Positions 8,751 through 17,654 of a stretch of DNA of 64,000 nt are shown here, piece by piece. Each line of letters opens with the position of its first letter. Position 1 is the first letter of the stretch. This stretch comes from Pseudomonadota bacterium (GTDB taxonomy: Bacteria; Pseudomonadota; Alphaproteobacteria; Rhodobacterales; Rhodobacteraceae): assembly GCA_020161615.1 (NCBI GenBank), contig JAIUPD010000008.1, forward strand, positions 62,001 to 126,000, given 5' to 3'. The position numbers and the translations under genes were made by a program. Under the pieces are notes generated by a model. That model worked only from the letters and a program-made list of their open reading frames with translations, did not search any database and had not been told where the DNA came from.

Positions 8751-8783
8751 CTATATGGCGCCCGCCCCCGGCCCTCGCAAGGC
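8751..8783 (-). promoter_or_regulatory. sigma32-like promoter of hslV
   Basis: Read on the minus strand: CTTGCGA (around 8775-8781) and GCGCCATATAG (8750s), with about 18 bases between CTTG and GCCATAT. This matches the RpoH pattern CTTG...CCCATnT. The 5' leader to the hslV ATG would be about 25 bases. The consensus is established for RpoH; use here is inferred. Confidence 0.5.
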
Positions 8784-8828
8784 GGCTGGCCTCTGGCGGG
8801 TCCTCCCAGGCGCCGTTAAGCTGGCCGG

Positions 8829-9281
8829 ATGCAGCCCGTTCATCCCCCCGTCACCCTGCCCGACCCCGAAGCCACCGTGGCCTTGGCCCGCCGTTTCGCC
8901 CCTCTGCTGGGGGCCGGCGACGTGCTGCTGCTGGAGGGGCAGATCGGCGCCGGCAAGACTGCCTTCGCCCGGGCGCTGATCCAGGCCTTGGGGGTGGCGG
9001 AGGACGTACCCTCGCCCACCTTCACCCTGGTTCAGACCTATGAGGCGGGGGTGGAAATCTGGCACGCCGACCTCTATCGCCTGTCCCATCCCGACGAGGC
9101 GGTCGAACTGGGCCTGACCGAGGCTTTCGAAACCGCGCTTTGCCTGGTCGAATGGCCCGGGAAGCTGGGGGCGGATCGGCCGGAACAGGCTCTGACATTG
9201 CAGTTTTCGGTGGTCGGAGAGGGGCGCGAGGTGACGTTCCTCGGTGCCCCGGCATGGGAGGCGCGGCTTGCCGATCTTTGA
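8829..9281 (+). CDS. tsaE: tRNA threonylcarbamoyladenosine biosynthesis ATPase
   Basis: A 150-residue P-loop protein that powers the TsaB-TsaD-TsaE complex making t6A37 in ANN-decoding tRNAs. The Walker A GQIGAGKT lies at about 37-44, followed by the family's SPTFTLVQTYE and the WHADLYRL segment; the C-terminal LCLVEWPGKLG corresponds to the conserved EWPE region. Its end overlaps the start of addB. In related genomes amgK and murU usually stand between tsaE and addB; they are absent here. Confidence 0.95.
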   Translation: MQPVHPPVTLPDPEATVALARRFAPLLGAGDVLLLEGQIGAGKTAFARALIQALGVAEDVPSPTFTLVQTYEAGVEIWHADLYRLSHPDEAVELGLTEAFETALCLVEWPGKLGADRPEQALTLQFSVVGEGREVTFLGAPAWEARLADL

Positions 9282-12186
9282 GCCCTGCCCCGGCCCGCGC
9301 GTCTTTGGCGTGCCGCCCGGCGCCGATTTTCCGCTGCATCTGGCGCGTGGCCTGCGCGAGCGTTTCGCCGCCCAGCCGCCTGAGGCCATCGCCCGCGCCG
9401 AGGTGCTGGTCAACACCGCGCGGATGCGCAACCGGCTGCGCGAGGCGCTGGTCTCGCTCGGCCCCGGCTTCCTGCCGCGGATCCGGCTGATTACCGACAT
9501 CGCCCCGCCGGGGGCCGAGGCACCCCTGCGCGCGCGGCTGGAACTGGCGCAGCTGATCCGGCAATTGCTGCTGGCAGAGCCCGATCTCGGCCCGCCTTCC
9601 GCCGCTTTTTCGCTGGCCGAGAGCCTGTTTCGCCTGCTGGACGAGATGCAGGGCGAGGGCGTGACGCTGGAGGCGCTGCACGCCCTCGACGTCTCGCAAC
9701 ATTCGCTGCATTGGGAGCGCTCGCTGCGCTTCATCCGGCTCATCGCGGGGTTTCTGGGGCCCACCTCGGGCGGGCAGGCGCGGCTGCGGCAGGCGGCGCT
9801 GAGGCTGGCCACGGACTGGGCCGAGGCACCGCCGGCGCATCCGGTGATCGTGGCGGGCTCGACCGGGTCGCGCGGGCCGACGGCGCTGCTGATGCAGGCG
9901 GTGGCGCGTCTGCCGCAGGGAGCGCTGGTGCTGCCCGGTTTCGATTTCGACCTGCCGGGGCCGGTCTGGGGCAGCCTCGATAACCCGCTGCATTCCGAGG
10001 ATCACCCGCAATTCCGCTATGCGCATCTCTTGGATCTGCTGGGCGCGGGGCCCGAGGCGGTGCAGCGCTGGGGTGGGGGCGAGACGCCGGATCCGGCCCG
10101 CGCAAGGCTGGTCTCGCTGGCGCTGCGGCCCGCGCCGGTGACCGATCAATGGCTGCGCGACGGTCCTTCGCTGAAGGACCTGCCCGGAATCACCACGAAC
10201 CTGTCGCTGATCGAAGCGCCGAGCCCGCGGGCCGAGGCGCTGGCCATCGCGCTGGCCCTGCGCGAGGCGGCGGTGCAGGGGCAGAAAGCGGCTCTGATCA
10301 CGCCGGATCGGACGCTCGCGCGGCGGGTGACGGCGGCGCTGGACCGTTGGCACCTGCGCCCCGACGACAGCGCCGGGCGGCCGCTGGGCCTGTCCGCGCC
10401 GGGCCGCTTCCTGCGCCAGAGCGCCGAACTGCTGACCGGATCGGTCACCGCCGAGGCCCTGATCGCGCTGTTGAAGCATCCGATTGTCCATTCGGCCGAG
10501 GGCCGCGGCGACCATCTGCGCCATCTGCGGGATCTGGAACTGCATCTGCGCCGCCGTGCCGTGCCCTTCCCCGATGCCGCCGCGCTGGCCGATTTCGCCG
10601 ACCGCGCGCCCGACCGGAAGCCCTGGACCGACTGGCTGGTGCAGGCGCTGGCCCTGCTGCCGGGCGAGGGCGAGCAACCACTGGCCGATTGGCTGGCGGC
10701 GCATGAGCGCGTCGCACTGGCGCTGGCCGCCGGGACCGGCGAAGGCTCGGGCGAGCTGTGGCTGGCCGAGGCGGGCGCCGAAGCCCGCGCACTGGTCGAG
10801 GAACTGCGCGCCGAGGCCGGGCATGGCGGGATTATCGCCGCGCGGGACTATTCGGCCTTGTTAGAGACGCTTTTTGCCGGGCGCGAGGTCCGCGAGGTGC
10901 TGGAATCGCGCCCCGATGTGATGATCTGGGGTACGCTGGAAGCCCGCGCGCAGGGCGCCGATCTGGTGATCCTGGGCGGGCTGACCGAGGGCACCTGGCC
11001 CGCCGCGCCGAAGCCCGATCCCTGGTTCAACCGCCAGATGCGGCTCAATGTGGGTCTGTTGCTGCCGGAACGCCAGATCGGCCTCTCGGCGCATGACTTT
11101 CAGCAGGCGGTCGGTGCGCCCCGGGTGATCCTGTCCCGCGCCCGGCGGGATGCCGAGGCCGAGACGGTGCCGTCCCGCTGGCTGAACCGGCTGGTCAACC
11201 TGATCGGCGGGCTGCGCGCACAAGGGGGCGAGGCGGCCCTGGCGGCGATGCGGGAGCGTGGCAACCACTGGCTGGCGCTCGCCGAGGCTCTGGAGGCAGA
11301 CCTTTCCGCCGTGCCCGAGGCCAGCGCCCGGCGTAACCCCCGGCCCGCCCCGGCCCCGCCCGCGCGCGCCCGGCTAGCGGACCTGCCGGTGACGCGGATC
11401 GAGACGCTGATCCGCGACCCCTACGCGGTCTATGCCGAACGGATCCTGAAGCTGCGCCCCCTCGATCCGCTCGCGCCCGAGGCCGATGCGCGGCTGAGGG
11501 GCACGGTTCTGCACCGGGTGCCGGACCTTTATGTCCGCGATTTCCCGCCAGGCACGCCCGGCGATCTGGACGCGTTTCTGGCCATCGCAGAGACGATTCT
11601 GGCCCAGGAATGCCCCTGGCCCGCGACCCGTTTGCATTGGCGGGCGCGGCTGGACCGGACCGCCGCCGATTTCGTCCGCTGGAACGCGGGCCTCGAGGGG
11701 GCGCCCGTGTTGCTGGAAAAGAAGGGCGCGCTGACGCTTGCCGATCCGCCCTTCACCCTGACGGGCCAGCCTGACCGGATCGACCGCGACCCGGACGGGC
11801 GGCTCAGGCTCTATGATTACAAGACCGGCACGCTGCCCAGCCCCAAGCAGATCGCCTTTTACAACAAGCAGTTGAGCCTTCTGGCGGTGATGGCGCGGGA
11901 CGATGCCTTTGGCCTGGGCCCCGGCAGCGTGGCGGAAGCCCTGTTCGTGGGCCTGGGCAGCAGGTTCGACACCCGCCCGGTCCCGGTCGAACCCGCCGAG
12001 ATCGCCGATCACCACGCCAAGCTGGTGACGCTGCTGAAATCCTATGCCAGCCCCGACCAGGGCTTCACCGCCATGCGCGCCGTGGAACAGGAGGACCGCG
12101 CCGGCGATTACGACGCGCTGTCGCGGCGGGGCGAATGGGAAACGACGGATGAACCGGTGTTGCACAGGGTCGGCGACGATGGATGA
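9268..12186 (+). CDS. addB: double-strand break repair protein AddB
   Basis: A 972-residue partner of AddA in the AddAB helicase-nuclease that resects double-strand breaks for RecA. The N-terminus starts LPIFEPCPGPRVFGVPPG; the inactivated helicase core includes VMIWGTLEARAQGADLVILG. The C-terminal RecB-type nuclease shows LRLYDYKTGTLPSPKQIAFY with the catalytic Asp and Lys. I choose the TTG at 9268 because GGGAGG lies six bases upstream and the family begins at about this point; a GTG at 9244 is possible. It overlaps tsaE by 14 bases and addA by 8. A copy of the AGAGACGCTTTT motif is inside it. Confidence 0.92.
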   Translation: MPIFEPCPGPRVFGVPPGADFPLHLARGLRERFAAQPPEAIARAEVLVNTARMRNRLREALVSLGPGFLPRIRLITDIAPPGAEAPLRARLELAQLIRQLLLAEPDLGPPSAAFSLAESLFRLLDEMQGEGVTLEALHALDVSQHSLHWERSLRFIRLIAGFLGPTSGGQARLRQAALRLATDWAEAPPAHPVIVAGSTGSRGPTALLMQAVARLPQGALVLPGFDFDLPGPVWGSLDNPLHSEDHPQFRYAHLLDLLGAGPEAVQRWGGGETPDPARARLVSLALRPAPVTDQWLRDGPSLKDLPGITTNLSLIEAPSPRAEALAIALALREAAVQGQKAALITPDRTLARRVTAALDRWHLRPDDSAGRPLGLSAPGRFLRQSAELLTGSVTAEALIALLKHPIVHSAEGRGDHLRHLRDLELHLRRRAVPFPDAAALADFADRAPDRKPWTDWLVQALALLPGEGEQPLADWLAAHERVALALAAGTGEGSGELWLAEAGAEARALVEELRAEAGHGGIIAARDYSALLETLFAGREVREVLESRPDVMIWGTLEARAQGADLVILGGLTEGTWPAAPKPDPWFNRQMRLNVGLLLPERQIGLSAHDFQQAVGAPRVILSRARRDAEAETVPSRWLNRLVNLIGGLRAQGGEAALAAMRERGNHWLALAEALEADLSAVPEASARRNPRPAPAPPARARLADLPVTRIETLIRDPYAVYAERILKLRPLDPLAPEADARLRGTVLHRVPDLYVRDFPPGTPGDLDAFLAIAETILAQECPWPATRLHWRARLDRTAADFVRWNAGLEGAPVLLEKKGALTLADPPFTLTGQPDRIDRDPDGRLRLYDYKTGTLPSPKQIAFYNKQLSLLAVMARDDAFGLGPGSVAEALFVGLGSRFDTRPVPVEPAEIADHHAKLVTLLKSYASPDQGFTAMRAVEQEDRAGDYDALSRRGEWETTDEPVLHRVGDDG
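10863..10874 (+). repeat. AGAGACGCTTTT motif, copy 1 (in addB)
   Basis: Exact AGAGACGCTTTT, preceded by TT and followed by another T. It is read in addB as TTG TTA GAG ACG CTT TTT (LLETLF); TTA and CTT are codons this gene otherwise avoids. Confidence 0.8.
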
Positions 12187-15100
12187 GGCGACGCTCAATC
12201 AGGTCCGCGCCGCCGAGCCCGGGCAATCGACCTGGCTGTCGGCCAACGCGGGATCGGGCAAGACCAAGGTGCTGATCGACCGAGTGGCGCGGCTGCTGCT
12301 GGGGGGCACGCCGCCGCAGCGCATCCTGTGCCTGACCTATACCAAGGCCGCGGCGGGCGAGATGCAGAACCGGCTGTTCAAGCGGCTGGGCGAATGGGCG
12401 ATGCTGGATGACGCCGCGCTGGTGGCAGAACTGGCCAGGATGGGCGAGGCGGTGCAGGACCCGGACCTTTTACCCCGCGCGCGCCGCCTCTTTGCCCGCG
12501 CTATCGAGACGCCGGGCGGGCTGAAGATCCAGACGATCCACGCCTTCTGTTCCTCGCTGCTGCGGCGCTTCCCGCTGGAAGCGGCCGTAGCGCCCGACTT
12601 CACCGAGGTCGAGGAACGCAGCCTGCAACAGCTGCGCATGGAACTGCTGGACCGCTTCGCCCGGGGCCCCGAGGCCGGGGCGATGGTGGCGTTGCTGGGG
12701 CGTCTCAGCGAGGATGGTTTCGCCCGGCTTCTGGGCGATCTGGGCAAGCACAGAGACGCTTTTGACGGTGAGCTGCCCGATTTCGACGCGCTCTTCGGCC
12801 TGCCGAAGGGGCTGACCGAGGAGGCTCTGCTGGCGCAGGTCTTTGACGGGGACGAGGGCGATCTCTGCGCCCGGCTGGTGCCCAGGCTGCTGAAGGGCGG
12901 TTCGAACGACAACAAGCTGGCGGCGAAGCTGGCGCGGATCGGGGCGCCAGGGATGGCGGCGCTGGCCGATCTGGAGGGCGCGCTGTTGACGCAGACGGGC
13001 GCCAATGCCGGGCAGGCGAAGACCGGCAAGCACATCACCAAGGCAACGCAAGCGCTGGTCGGACCCGACGATCTCCAAGCGCTGGACGAGCTGGGCGAGC
13101 GGGTGGCCGAGGCCCGGCCCCTGCGGCTGGGGCTGGAAGCGAAGCGCATGGCCGAGGCGCTGCACGGTTTCGCGCGGCTCTGGCTGCCGGCGCTCGACCG
13201 GGCCAAGGCGGCGCGCGGCTGGCTGGATTTCGACGACCTCATTCGCCTGGCGCGGGATCTGCTGTCGCGCTCGGACGTGGCGCAATGGGTGCTTTTCAAG
13301 CTCGACGGCGGGATCGACCATATCCTGGTGGACGAGGCGCAGGATACCTCGCCCGGGCAATGGCGGGTCATCGACCTTCTGACCCAGGAATTCACCGCCG
13401 GTGAGGGCGCGCGCGCGGTGCTGCGCACCATCTTCGTGGTGGGGGACCGCAAACAGTCGATCTATTCCTTCCAGGGCGCCGATCTTCAGGGATTCGAGCA
13501 ATCGCAGAGCCTGTTTTCGGAACGGCTGGCCGCGGCCGGACAGGGGCTCAGCCGTCAGGAACTGAAGCATTCCTTCCGCTCGTCCGATGCGGTGCTGCGG
13601 CTGGTCGACCAGTGTTTCGCGCAGAGCGGCTCGGGTCTGGGGGGCGCGCCCGAGCATCTGGCCTTCCATCCGGCGATGGCCGGGCGCGTCGACCTCTGGC
13701 CCGCGATCCCCAAGCCCGACAAGCCCGAGGATACGCCCTGGGAAAGCCCGCTGGACCGCCCCTCGGCCGATCATGCCGAGCTCCAGCTGGCCCGGACCAT
13801 CGCGCGCGAGATCCGGGCGATGATCGACCGGGGCGAGCGGATCGAGGGGAAGGACGGCCCCCGCGCGGTCCATGAGGGCGATTTCCTGGTGTTGGTGCAG
13901 CGCCGGCGGTTGCTGTTCCACGCGCTGATCCGCGCCTGCAAGGCCGAGGGGCTGGAGATCGCCGGGGCCGACCGGCTGGCGCTGGGCGAGGTTCTGGCGG
14001 TGCAGGACCTGATCGCGCTGCTGAAATTCCTGGCCCTGCCGGAGGACGATCTGTCGCTGGCGGTGGCCCTGCGCTCGCCCCTGTTCGGGCTGACCGAGGA
14101 TCAGCTGTTCCGGCTGGCCTGGGACCGGCCCGGCTTCCTGTGGGAAAGGCTGCGCGCCGACCCCGCGCTGGCCGAGGTCCGCGCGGTGCTGGACGATCTG
14201 CGCGGGCAGGTCGATTTCCTCCGGCCTTATGAGCTGATCGAACGGGTGCTGACGCGCCACGATGGCCGCCGCCGGATCCGCGCGCGCTTTGGCCCCGAGG
14301 CCGAGGATGCGCTGGAGGCCTTCGTCGATCTGGCGCTGGGTTATGAGCAGGGGCATGTCCCCTCGCTGGACGGGTTCCTGGGCTGGCTGGCGGCCTCGGA
14401 CGCCGAGGTGCAGCGCCGGTCCGAGGGGGCGGGGCAGGCGATCCGGGTGATGACGGTGCATGGCTCCAAGGGGCTGGAGGCGCCGATCGTGATCCTGCCC
14501 GACACCGCCAAGCGCCGCCCGCAGGAGCGGGCGACGCTGGCCGATGCTGGGGGCGTGCCGATCCTGCGCGCGGTCAAGGATCTGGCGACCGAAGCCCAGC
14601 GCGAGGCCGACGGGCTGAGCGAGGCCCTGCGCAGCGACGAGGGCGACCGGCTGCTCTATGTCGCGCTGACCCGGGCCGAACGCTGGCTGATCGTCTGCGG
14701 CGCGGGCGATACCGGCGAGGGCAGCTGGTATGAGCGCATCGAGACGGCGCTGACCGGGCTGGCCCCTGTGCCGCTGGCGGCGCCCACCGGCACGGGGTTG
14801 CGGCACGCGCATGGCGATTGGCCAGAGCCCATGGTGATGGCGCGCGACAGGGCCGAAAGCGGCTCTAGACCTGTGGAATTGGCTGATCTGCCACCAGCGG
14901 CAGGGGTGCCGCGGGTGCTCACCCCCTCGGATCTGGGGGGCGCCAAGGCGTTGCCCGGCGAGGGGGCGGAAACGGAACTGGCCTTGGCCCGGGGCCGGCT
15001 GATCCACCTGCTGCTGGAGGAACTGGCCGACCTGCCCGAGGCCGACCGCAAGCCCCGCGGCACCACGCTGGCCGCGAGCCTGCCGGGCGGCGAGGCGGCG

Positions 15101-15487
15101 CTGGCCGAGGCGCTGGCGGTCTTGGGCAACCCGGTGCTGGCCCCTGTGCTGGGCGAGGGCGCGCTGGTCGAAGTGGGTCTGTCGGGCGCGTGGAACGGCC
15201 GGGCGATGTGGGGCGTGATCGACCGGCTGATCGTCACCGAGGACGCGGTTCTGGCGGTCGATTTCAAATCCAACCGGGTGGTGCCGACCGGCCCCGATAA
15301 CGTGCCTGAGGGGCTGTTGCGGCAGATGGGGGCCTATGCGCATCTGCTGGCCGCGCTCTATCCCGGGCGGAGGGTCGAGACGGCGCTTCTGTGGACCGCG
15401 ACCGGGGCGCTGATGCGGCTGCCCGCCGCAGCCACCGCCGCAGCCCTGGACCGCGCCGCCCTTGACCCGGATCGGCGACCTTCCTAG
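12179..15487 (+). CDS. addA: double-strand break repair helicase AddA
   Basis: A 1102-residue UvrD-type superfamily 1 helicase fused to a RecB-family nuclease. Walker A is ANAGSGKTK at about 22-30, followed by RILCLTYTKAAAGEM; the Walker B LVDEAQDTSPGQW is near residue 381; motif VI-like DRLLYVALTRAERWL is near 825; the nuclease catalytic AVDFKSNRVV lies near 1020-1030. It forms AddAB with the preceding gene. The start ATG overlaps addB by eight bases. A 45-residue upstream extension of the reading frame is overlap with addB and rejected. It carries a copy of the AGAGACGCTTTT motif; the trxA promoter overlaps its end. Confidence 0.96.
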   Translation: MDEATLNQVRAAEPGQSTWLSANAGSGKTKVLIDRVARLLLGGTPPQRILCLTYTKAAAGEMQNRLFKRLGEWAMLDDAALVAELARMGEAVQDPDLLPRARRLFARAIETPGGLKIQTIHAFCSSLLRRFPLEAAVAPDFTEVEERSLQQLRMELLDRFARGPEAGAMVALLGRLSEDGFARLLGDLGKHRDAFDGELPDFDALFGLPKGLTEEALLAQVFDGDEGDLCARLVPRLLKGGSNDNKLAAKLARIGAPGMAALADLEGALLTQTGANAGQAKTGKHITKATQALVGPDDLQALDELGERVAEARPLRLGLEAKRMAEALHGFARLWLPALDRAKAARGWLDFDDLIRLARDLLSRSDVAQWVLFKLDGGIDHILVDEAQDTSPGQWRVIDLLTQEFTAGEGARAVLRTIFVVGDRKQSIYSFQGADLQGFEQSQSLFSERLAAAGQGLSRQELKHSFRSSDAVLRLVDQCFAQSGSGLGGAPEHLAFHPAMAGRVDLWPAIPKPDKPEDTPWESPLDRPSADHAELQLARTIAREIRAMIDRGERIEGKDGPRAVHEGDFLVLVQRRRLLFHALIRACKAEGLEIAGADRLALGEVLAVQDLIALLKFLALPEDDLSLAVALRSPLFGLTEDQLFRLAWDRPGFLWERLRADPALAEVRAVLDDLRGQVDFLRPYELIERVLTRHDGRRRIRARFGPEAEDALEAFVDLALGYEQGHVPSLDGFLGWLAASDAEVQRRSEGAGQAIRVMTVHGSKGLEAPIVILPDTAKRRPQERATLADAGGVPILRAVKDLATEAQREADGLSEALRSDEGDRLLYVALTRAERWLIVCGAGDTGEGSWYERIETALTGLAPVPLAAPTGTGLRHAHGDWPEPMVMARDRAESGSRPVELADLPPAAGVPRVLTPSDLGGAKALPGEGAETELALARGRLIHLLLEELADLPEADRKPRGTTLAASLPGGEAALAEALAVLGNPVLAPVLGEGALVEVGLSGAWNGRAMWGVIDRLIVTEDAVLAVDFKSNRVVPTGPDNVPEGLLRQMGAYAHLLAALYPGRRVETALLWTATGALMRLPAAATAAALDRAALDPDRRPS
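12752..12763 (+). repeat. AGAGACGCTTTT motif, copy 2 (in addA)
   Basis: Exact motif, read as CAC AGA GAC GCT TTT GAC (HRDAFD). AGA, GCT and TTT are rare choices here; the surrounding codons end in G or C. Confidence 0.8.
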
Positions 15488-15490
15488 GTA
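15462..15490 (+). promoter_or_regulatory. sigma70-like promoter of trxA
   Basis: TTGACC at 15462-15467 and TAGGTA at 15485-15490 with a 17-base spacer. The -10 contains the addA stop codon. A transcript starting near 15497 gives a leader of about 45 bases before trxA. Confidence 0.7.
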
Positions 15491-15541
15491 AGGACAGACC
15501 ACAGACGCTTCCCCCCTTTCCCGGATCCGCAGGAGATTCCC

Positions 15542-15862
15542 ATGGCTACCTTTCCCGTGACCGACGCCACCTTCGACGCCGAAGTGCGCAACAGCGACCT
15601 GCCGGTCGTGATCGACTTCTGGGCCGAATGGTGCGGTCCCTGCCGGCAGATCGGCCCGGCGCTGGAGGAGCTGTCGGAACAATACGAAGGCCGGGTAAAG
15701 ATCGCCAAGGTCAACGTGGACGAGAACCCGCAAGTCACCGCCGCCATGGGCATCCGCGGGATCCCGGCGCTGTTCGTGGTGAAGGACGGCAAGATCGTCG
15801 CCAACAAGGTCGGCGCCGCGCCCAAGGCGGCGCTGCAAAGCTGGATCGACGCCTCGATCTGA
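15542..15862 (+). CDS. trxA: thioredoxin
   Basis: A 106-residue cytoplasmic thioredoxin with the active site [15 protein letters not shown] (Cys31 and Cys34), the cis-Pro [14 protein letters not shown], and a normal C-terminal helix. It reduces protein disulfides, and in Rhodobacter it also supports ribonucleotide and methionine sulfoxide reduction. It has its own promoter overlapping the end of addA, an AGGAG ribosome-binding site, and a terminator 22 bases downstream, so it can be expressed independently of the addBA operon. Confidence 0.97.
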   Translation: MATFPVTDATFDAEVRNSDLPVVIDFWAEWCGPCRQIGPALEELSEQYEGRVKIAKVNVDENPQVTAAMGIRGIPALFVVKDGKIVANKVGAAPKAALQSWIDASI

Positions 15863-15884
15863 GCCAGCTACCGGGTTGCGACAC

Positions 15885-15912
15885 CGCCGGGCCCCCTGGG
15901 TCCGGCGTTTTT
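15885..15912 (+). terminator. intrinsic terminator of trxA
   Basis: CGCCGG at 15885-15890 pairs with CCGGCG at 15902-15907, with further pairing inside the loop, followed by TTTTT. It separates trxA from the convergent PAS gene. Confidence 0.8.
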
Positions 15913-15928
15913 CATGGCAGCCCGGTCC

Positions 15929-17521
15929 TCAGGCGCTGGCGCGCAGCACCTGGGCGCGGGGGCTTTGCTGTGCCGGGGGATTGGTCGTGGCGAAGGAGAT
16001 CATCACCGCCCCGGTCGAGGTGCGCCGGGCGGTGACCCGCAGGACCTCGCCATCCGCAAGCGTCATGCTGCCCGCGAGCGGTGCGCCATCGCCGCTGCCG
16101 GGCCGGGCCAGGGCCGCGACCTGCGCCCAGAAGGCCGGCTCGCCGCCGGCCTCGCGCCAATTGGCCAGCGCCTCGGGCAGGGTGACGGCGCCCAGCGATT
16201 CCTCGCCCTCGAGCGTCCAGAGCTGGGTGAAGGCGCTGTTGGTCAGCAGCAATTCGCCATTCGAGGCGAAGACCGCGATCGCGTCGTCCAGCTGATTCAG
16301 CACCGCCTGGCTGGTTTCCATCTCGGCCCGGACATTGCGGGTGAGATGGGTTTCCGAGGTGATATCCTCGATCAAGAAGGCCAGCGCGCCATCGGGATGC
16401 GGATTGGCGCTGACGCGGAAGGTCTGGCCGCTGCCCAGCGTCCAGGTTTCCTCGAACTCGCCGCCGGGGCCCGAGGCCTCGATATCCAGCAGGCGCCGCG
16501 CCCAGCTGCGATAATCGCGCGGCTCGGGCAGGACGCGCTTGTCGCGCATGCGGTTGAGGAACCCCTCGATCCCCGGTCGGGACAGCAGGAATTCGGGCTC
16601 CAGCCCGGTCAGGTCAGTCAGCGCCGGGTTGAACATCTGCAGCCGCCGCGTCCTGTCGAAGACGGCAAGGCCGATGGGCAGGGTGGCGAAGGTCTTGGTC
16701 AGGGTCTGGATGAAGGCGCGCTTGGTGCGTTCGGCCTGATGGGCCTCGTCCGCGGGGAGGGCATAGACCAGCATCCCGTCCTCGCCCCTGACGCGGGTGA
16801 CATCGAACCAGGATTGTCCCCCTGCCTGCGCCGCCCCGCCCCGCGCCCCGGTCGGCACCGGCAGGCCGGTGCGGCGGGCGGGTCCGGCCTCGGCCCGGGG
16901 AAAGAGCGCGGGCAACGGCCAGGTCATCGTCGTGCCCTCGCCCGCCTCGGTCACGCGCTTGAGATAGGCGTCATTGGCCCAGGTCACCTGCCCCTGCGCC
17001 CCCTCACGCCACAGAAGCAGTGGCGCGGCTTCGGTGATCTGCCGCAAAAGCGCGAGTTCCTCTTGCAGGGCCCGATAGCTGAGCCGGTCCAGGACCACCG
17101 CGCCATCCTCGGCCAGGGCGTCGATCACGGTGAATCGGAGCGCGCCATCAAGCCAGTCCATCACCAGTTCGGTGCGCCGGTCGTCGCCCGCGACAAGGCG
17201 GGCGCGACGGGTCAGCGGCAGATCCGCCAGCGCCGTCGCCAGATCGGGAAAATCCTGCGCCAGGAAATAGGTCAGCCGGCTCCATTCATCGCCGCCCTCG
17301 GTCCCGTCCTTGCGCAGCGATTCGAGCAGCGCGGCGCCACGGGCGTTGGTGTCGATGAGGGTCTGCCCGTCGAACAGGAAAGCCGCATCGCTGCCGATGC
17401 CCAGGGGCGGCGCGCTGCGTTTTCCCGGGCCCCGCAACGCGCCGAAGATCAGCAGGCTGGCGAGCACCGTCAGCACCGAGGTTCCGACGAGGACGAGGGC
17501 AAAGGCAAAAGTCGTCTGCAT
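15929..17521 (-). CDS. membrane-anchored multi-PAS protein without an output domain
   Basis: A 530-residue protein. One N-terminal membrane segment (about 4-28, FALVLVGTSVLTVLASLLIF) is followed by at least three PAS-like units: around 45-120 (AAFLFDGQTLIDTNARGAAL), around 178-300 (ITEAAPLLLWREGAQGQVTW) and around 290-400 (LPIGLAVFDRTRRLQMFNPA), plus a last one near 430 (AIAVFASNGELLLTNSAFTQ). No histidine kinase, GGDEF, EAL or phosphatase motif follows; the protein simply ends ISFATTNPPAQQSPRAQ. RBS is AGGAG. It lies 133 bases downstream of regB on the same strand, so it may be co-transcribed and modulate redox signalling, but this is inference. Confidence 0.8.
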   Translation of the reverse strand: MQTTFAFALVLVGTSVLTVLASLLIFGALRGPGKRSAPPLGIGSDAAFLFDGQTLIDTNARGAALLESLRKDGTEGGDEWSRLTYFLAQDFPDLATALADLPLTRRARLVAGDDRRTELVMDWLDGALRFTVIDALAEDGAVVLDRLSYRALQEELALLRQITEAAPLLLWREGAQGQVTWANDAYLKRVTEAGEGTTMTWPLPALFPRAEAGPARRTGLPVPTGARGGAAQAGGQSWFDVTRVRGEDGMLVYALPADEAHQAERTKRAFIQTLTKTFATLPIGLAVFDRTRRLQMFNPALTDLTGLEPEFLLSRPGIEGFLNRMRDKRVLPEPRDYRSWARRLLDIEASGPGGEFEETWTLGSGQTFRVSANPHPDGALAFLIEDITSETHLTRNVRAEMETSQAVLNQLDDAIAVFASNGELLLTNSAFTQLWTLEGEESLGAVTLPEALANWREAGGEPAFWAQVAALARPGSGDGAPLAGSMTLADGEVLRVTARRTSTGAVMISFATTNPPAQQSPRAQVLRASA

Positions 17522-17654
17522 GGGCGGCTCCTGTCTCCGGTTCGGGGCGGGCGCGGGCTGACCGAGTCGGGGCCGGGTCAGGATCGGGGCTATTGGTTAA
17601 GGCTGCGTTAAGAACGATTAATAACCTTAATATGGCGCGCTTGGCAGAAAAACT

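Noticed and set aside
12470..15838. A 1122-residue minus-strand frame opposite addA
   Set aside because: Low-complexity Gln/Arg/Ala/Pro content typical of an antisense shadow; AddA motifs are clear on the + strand.
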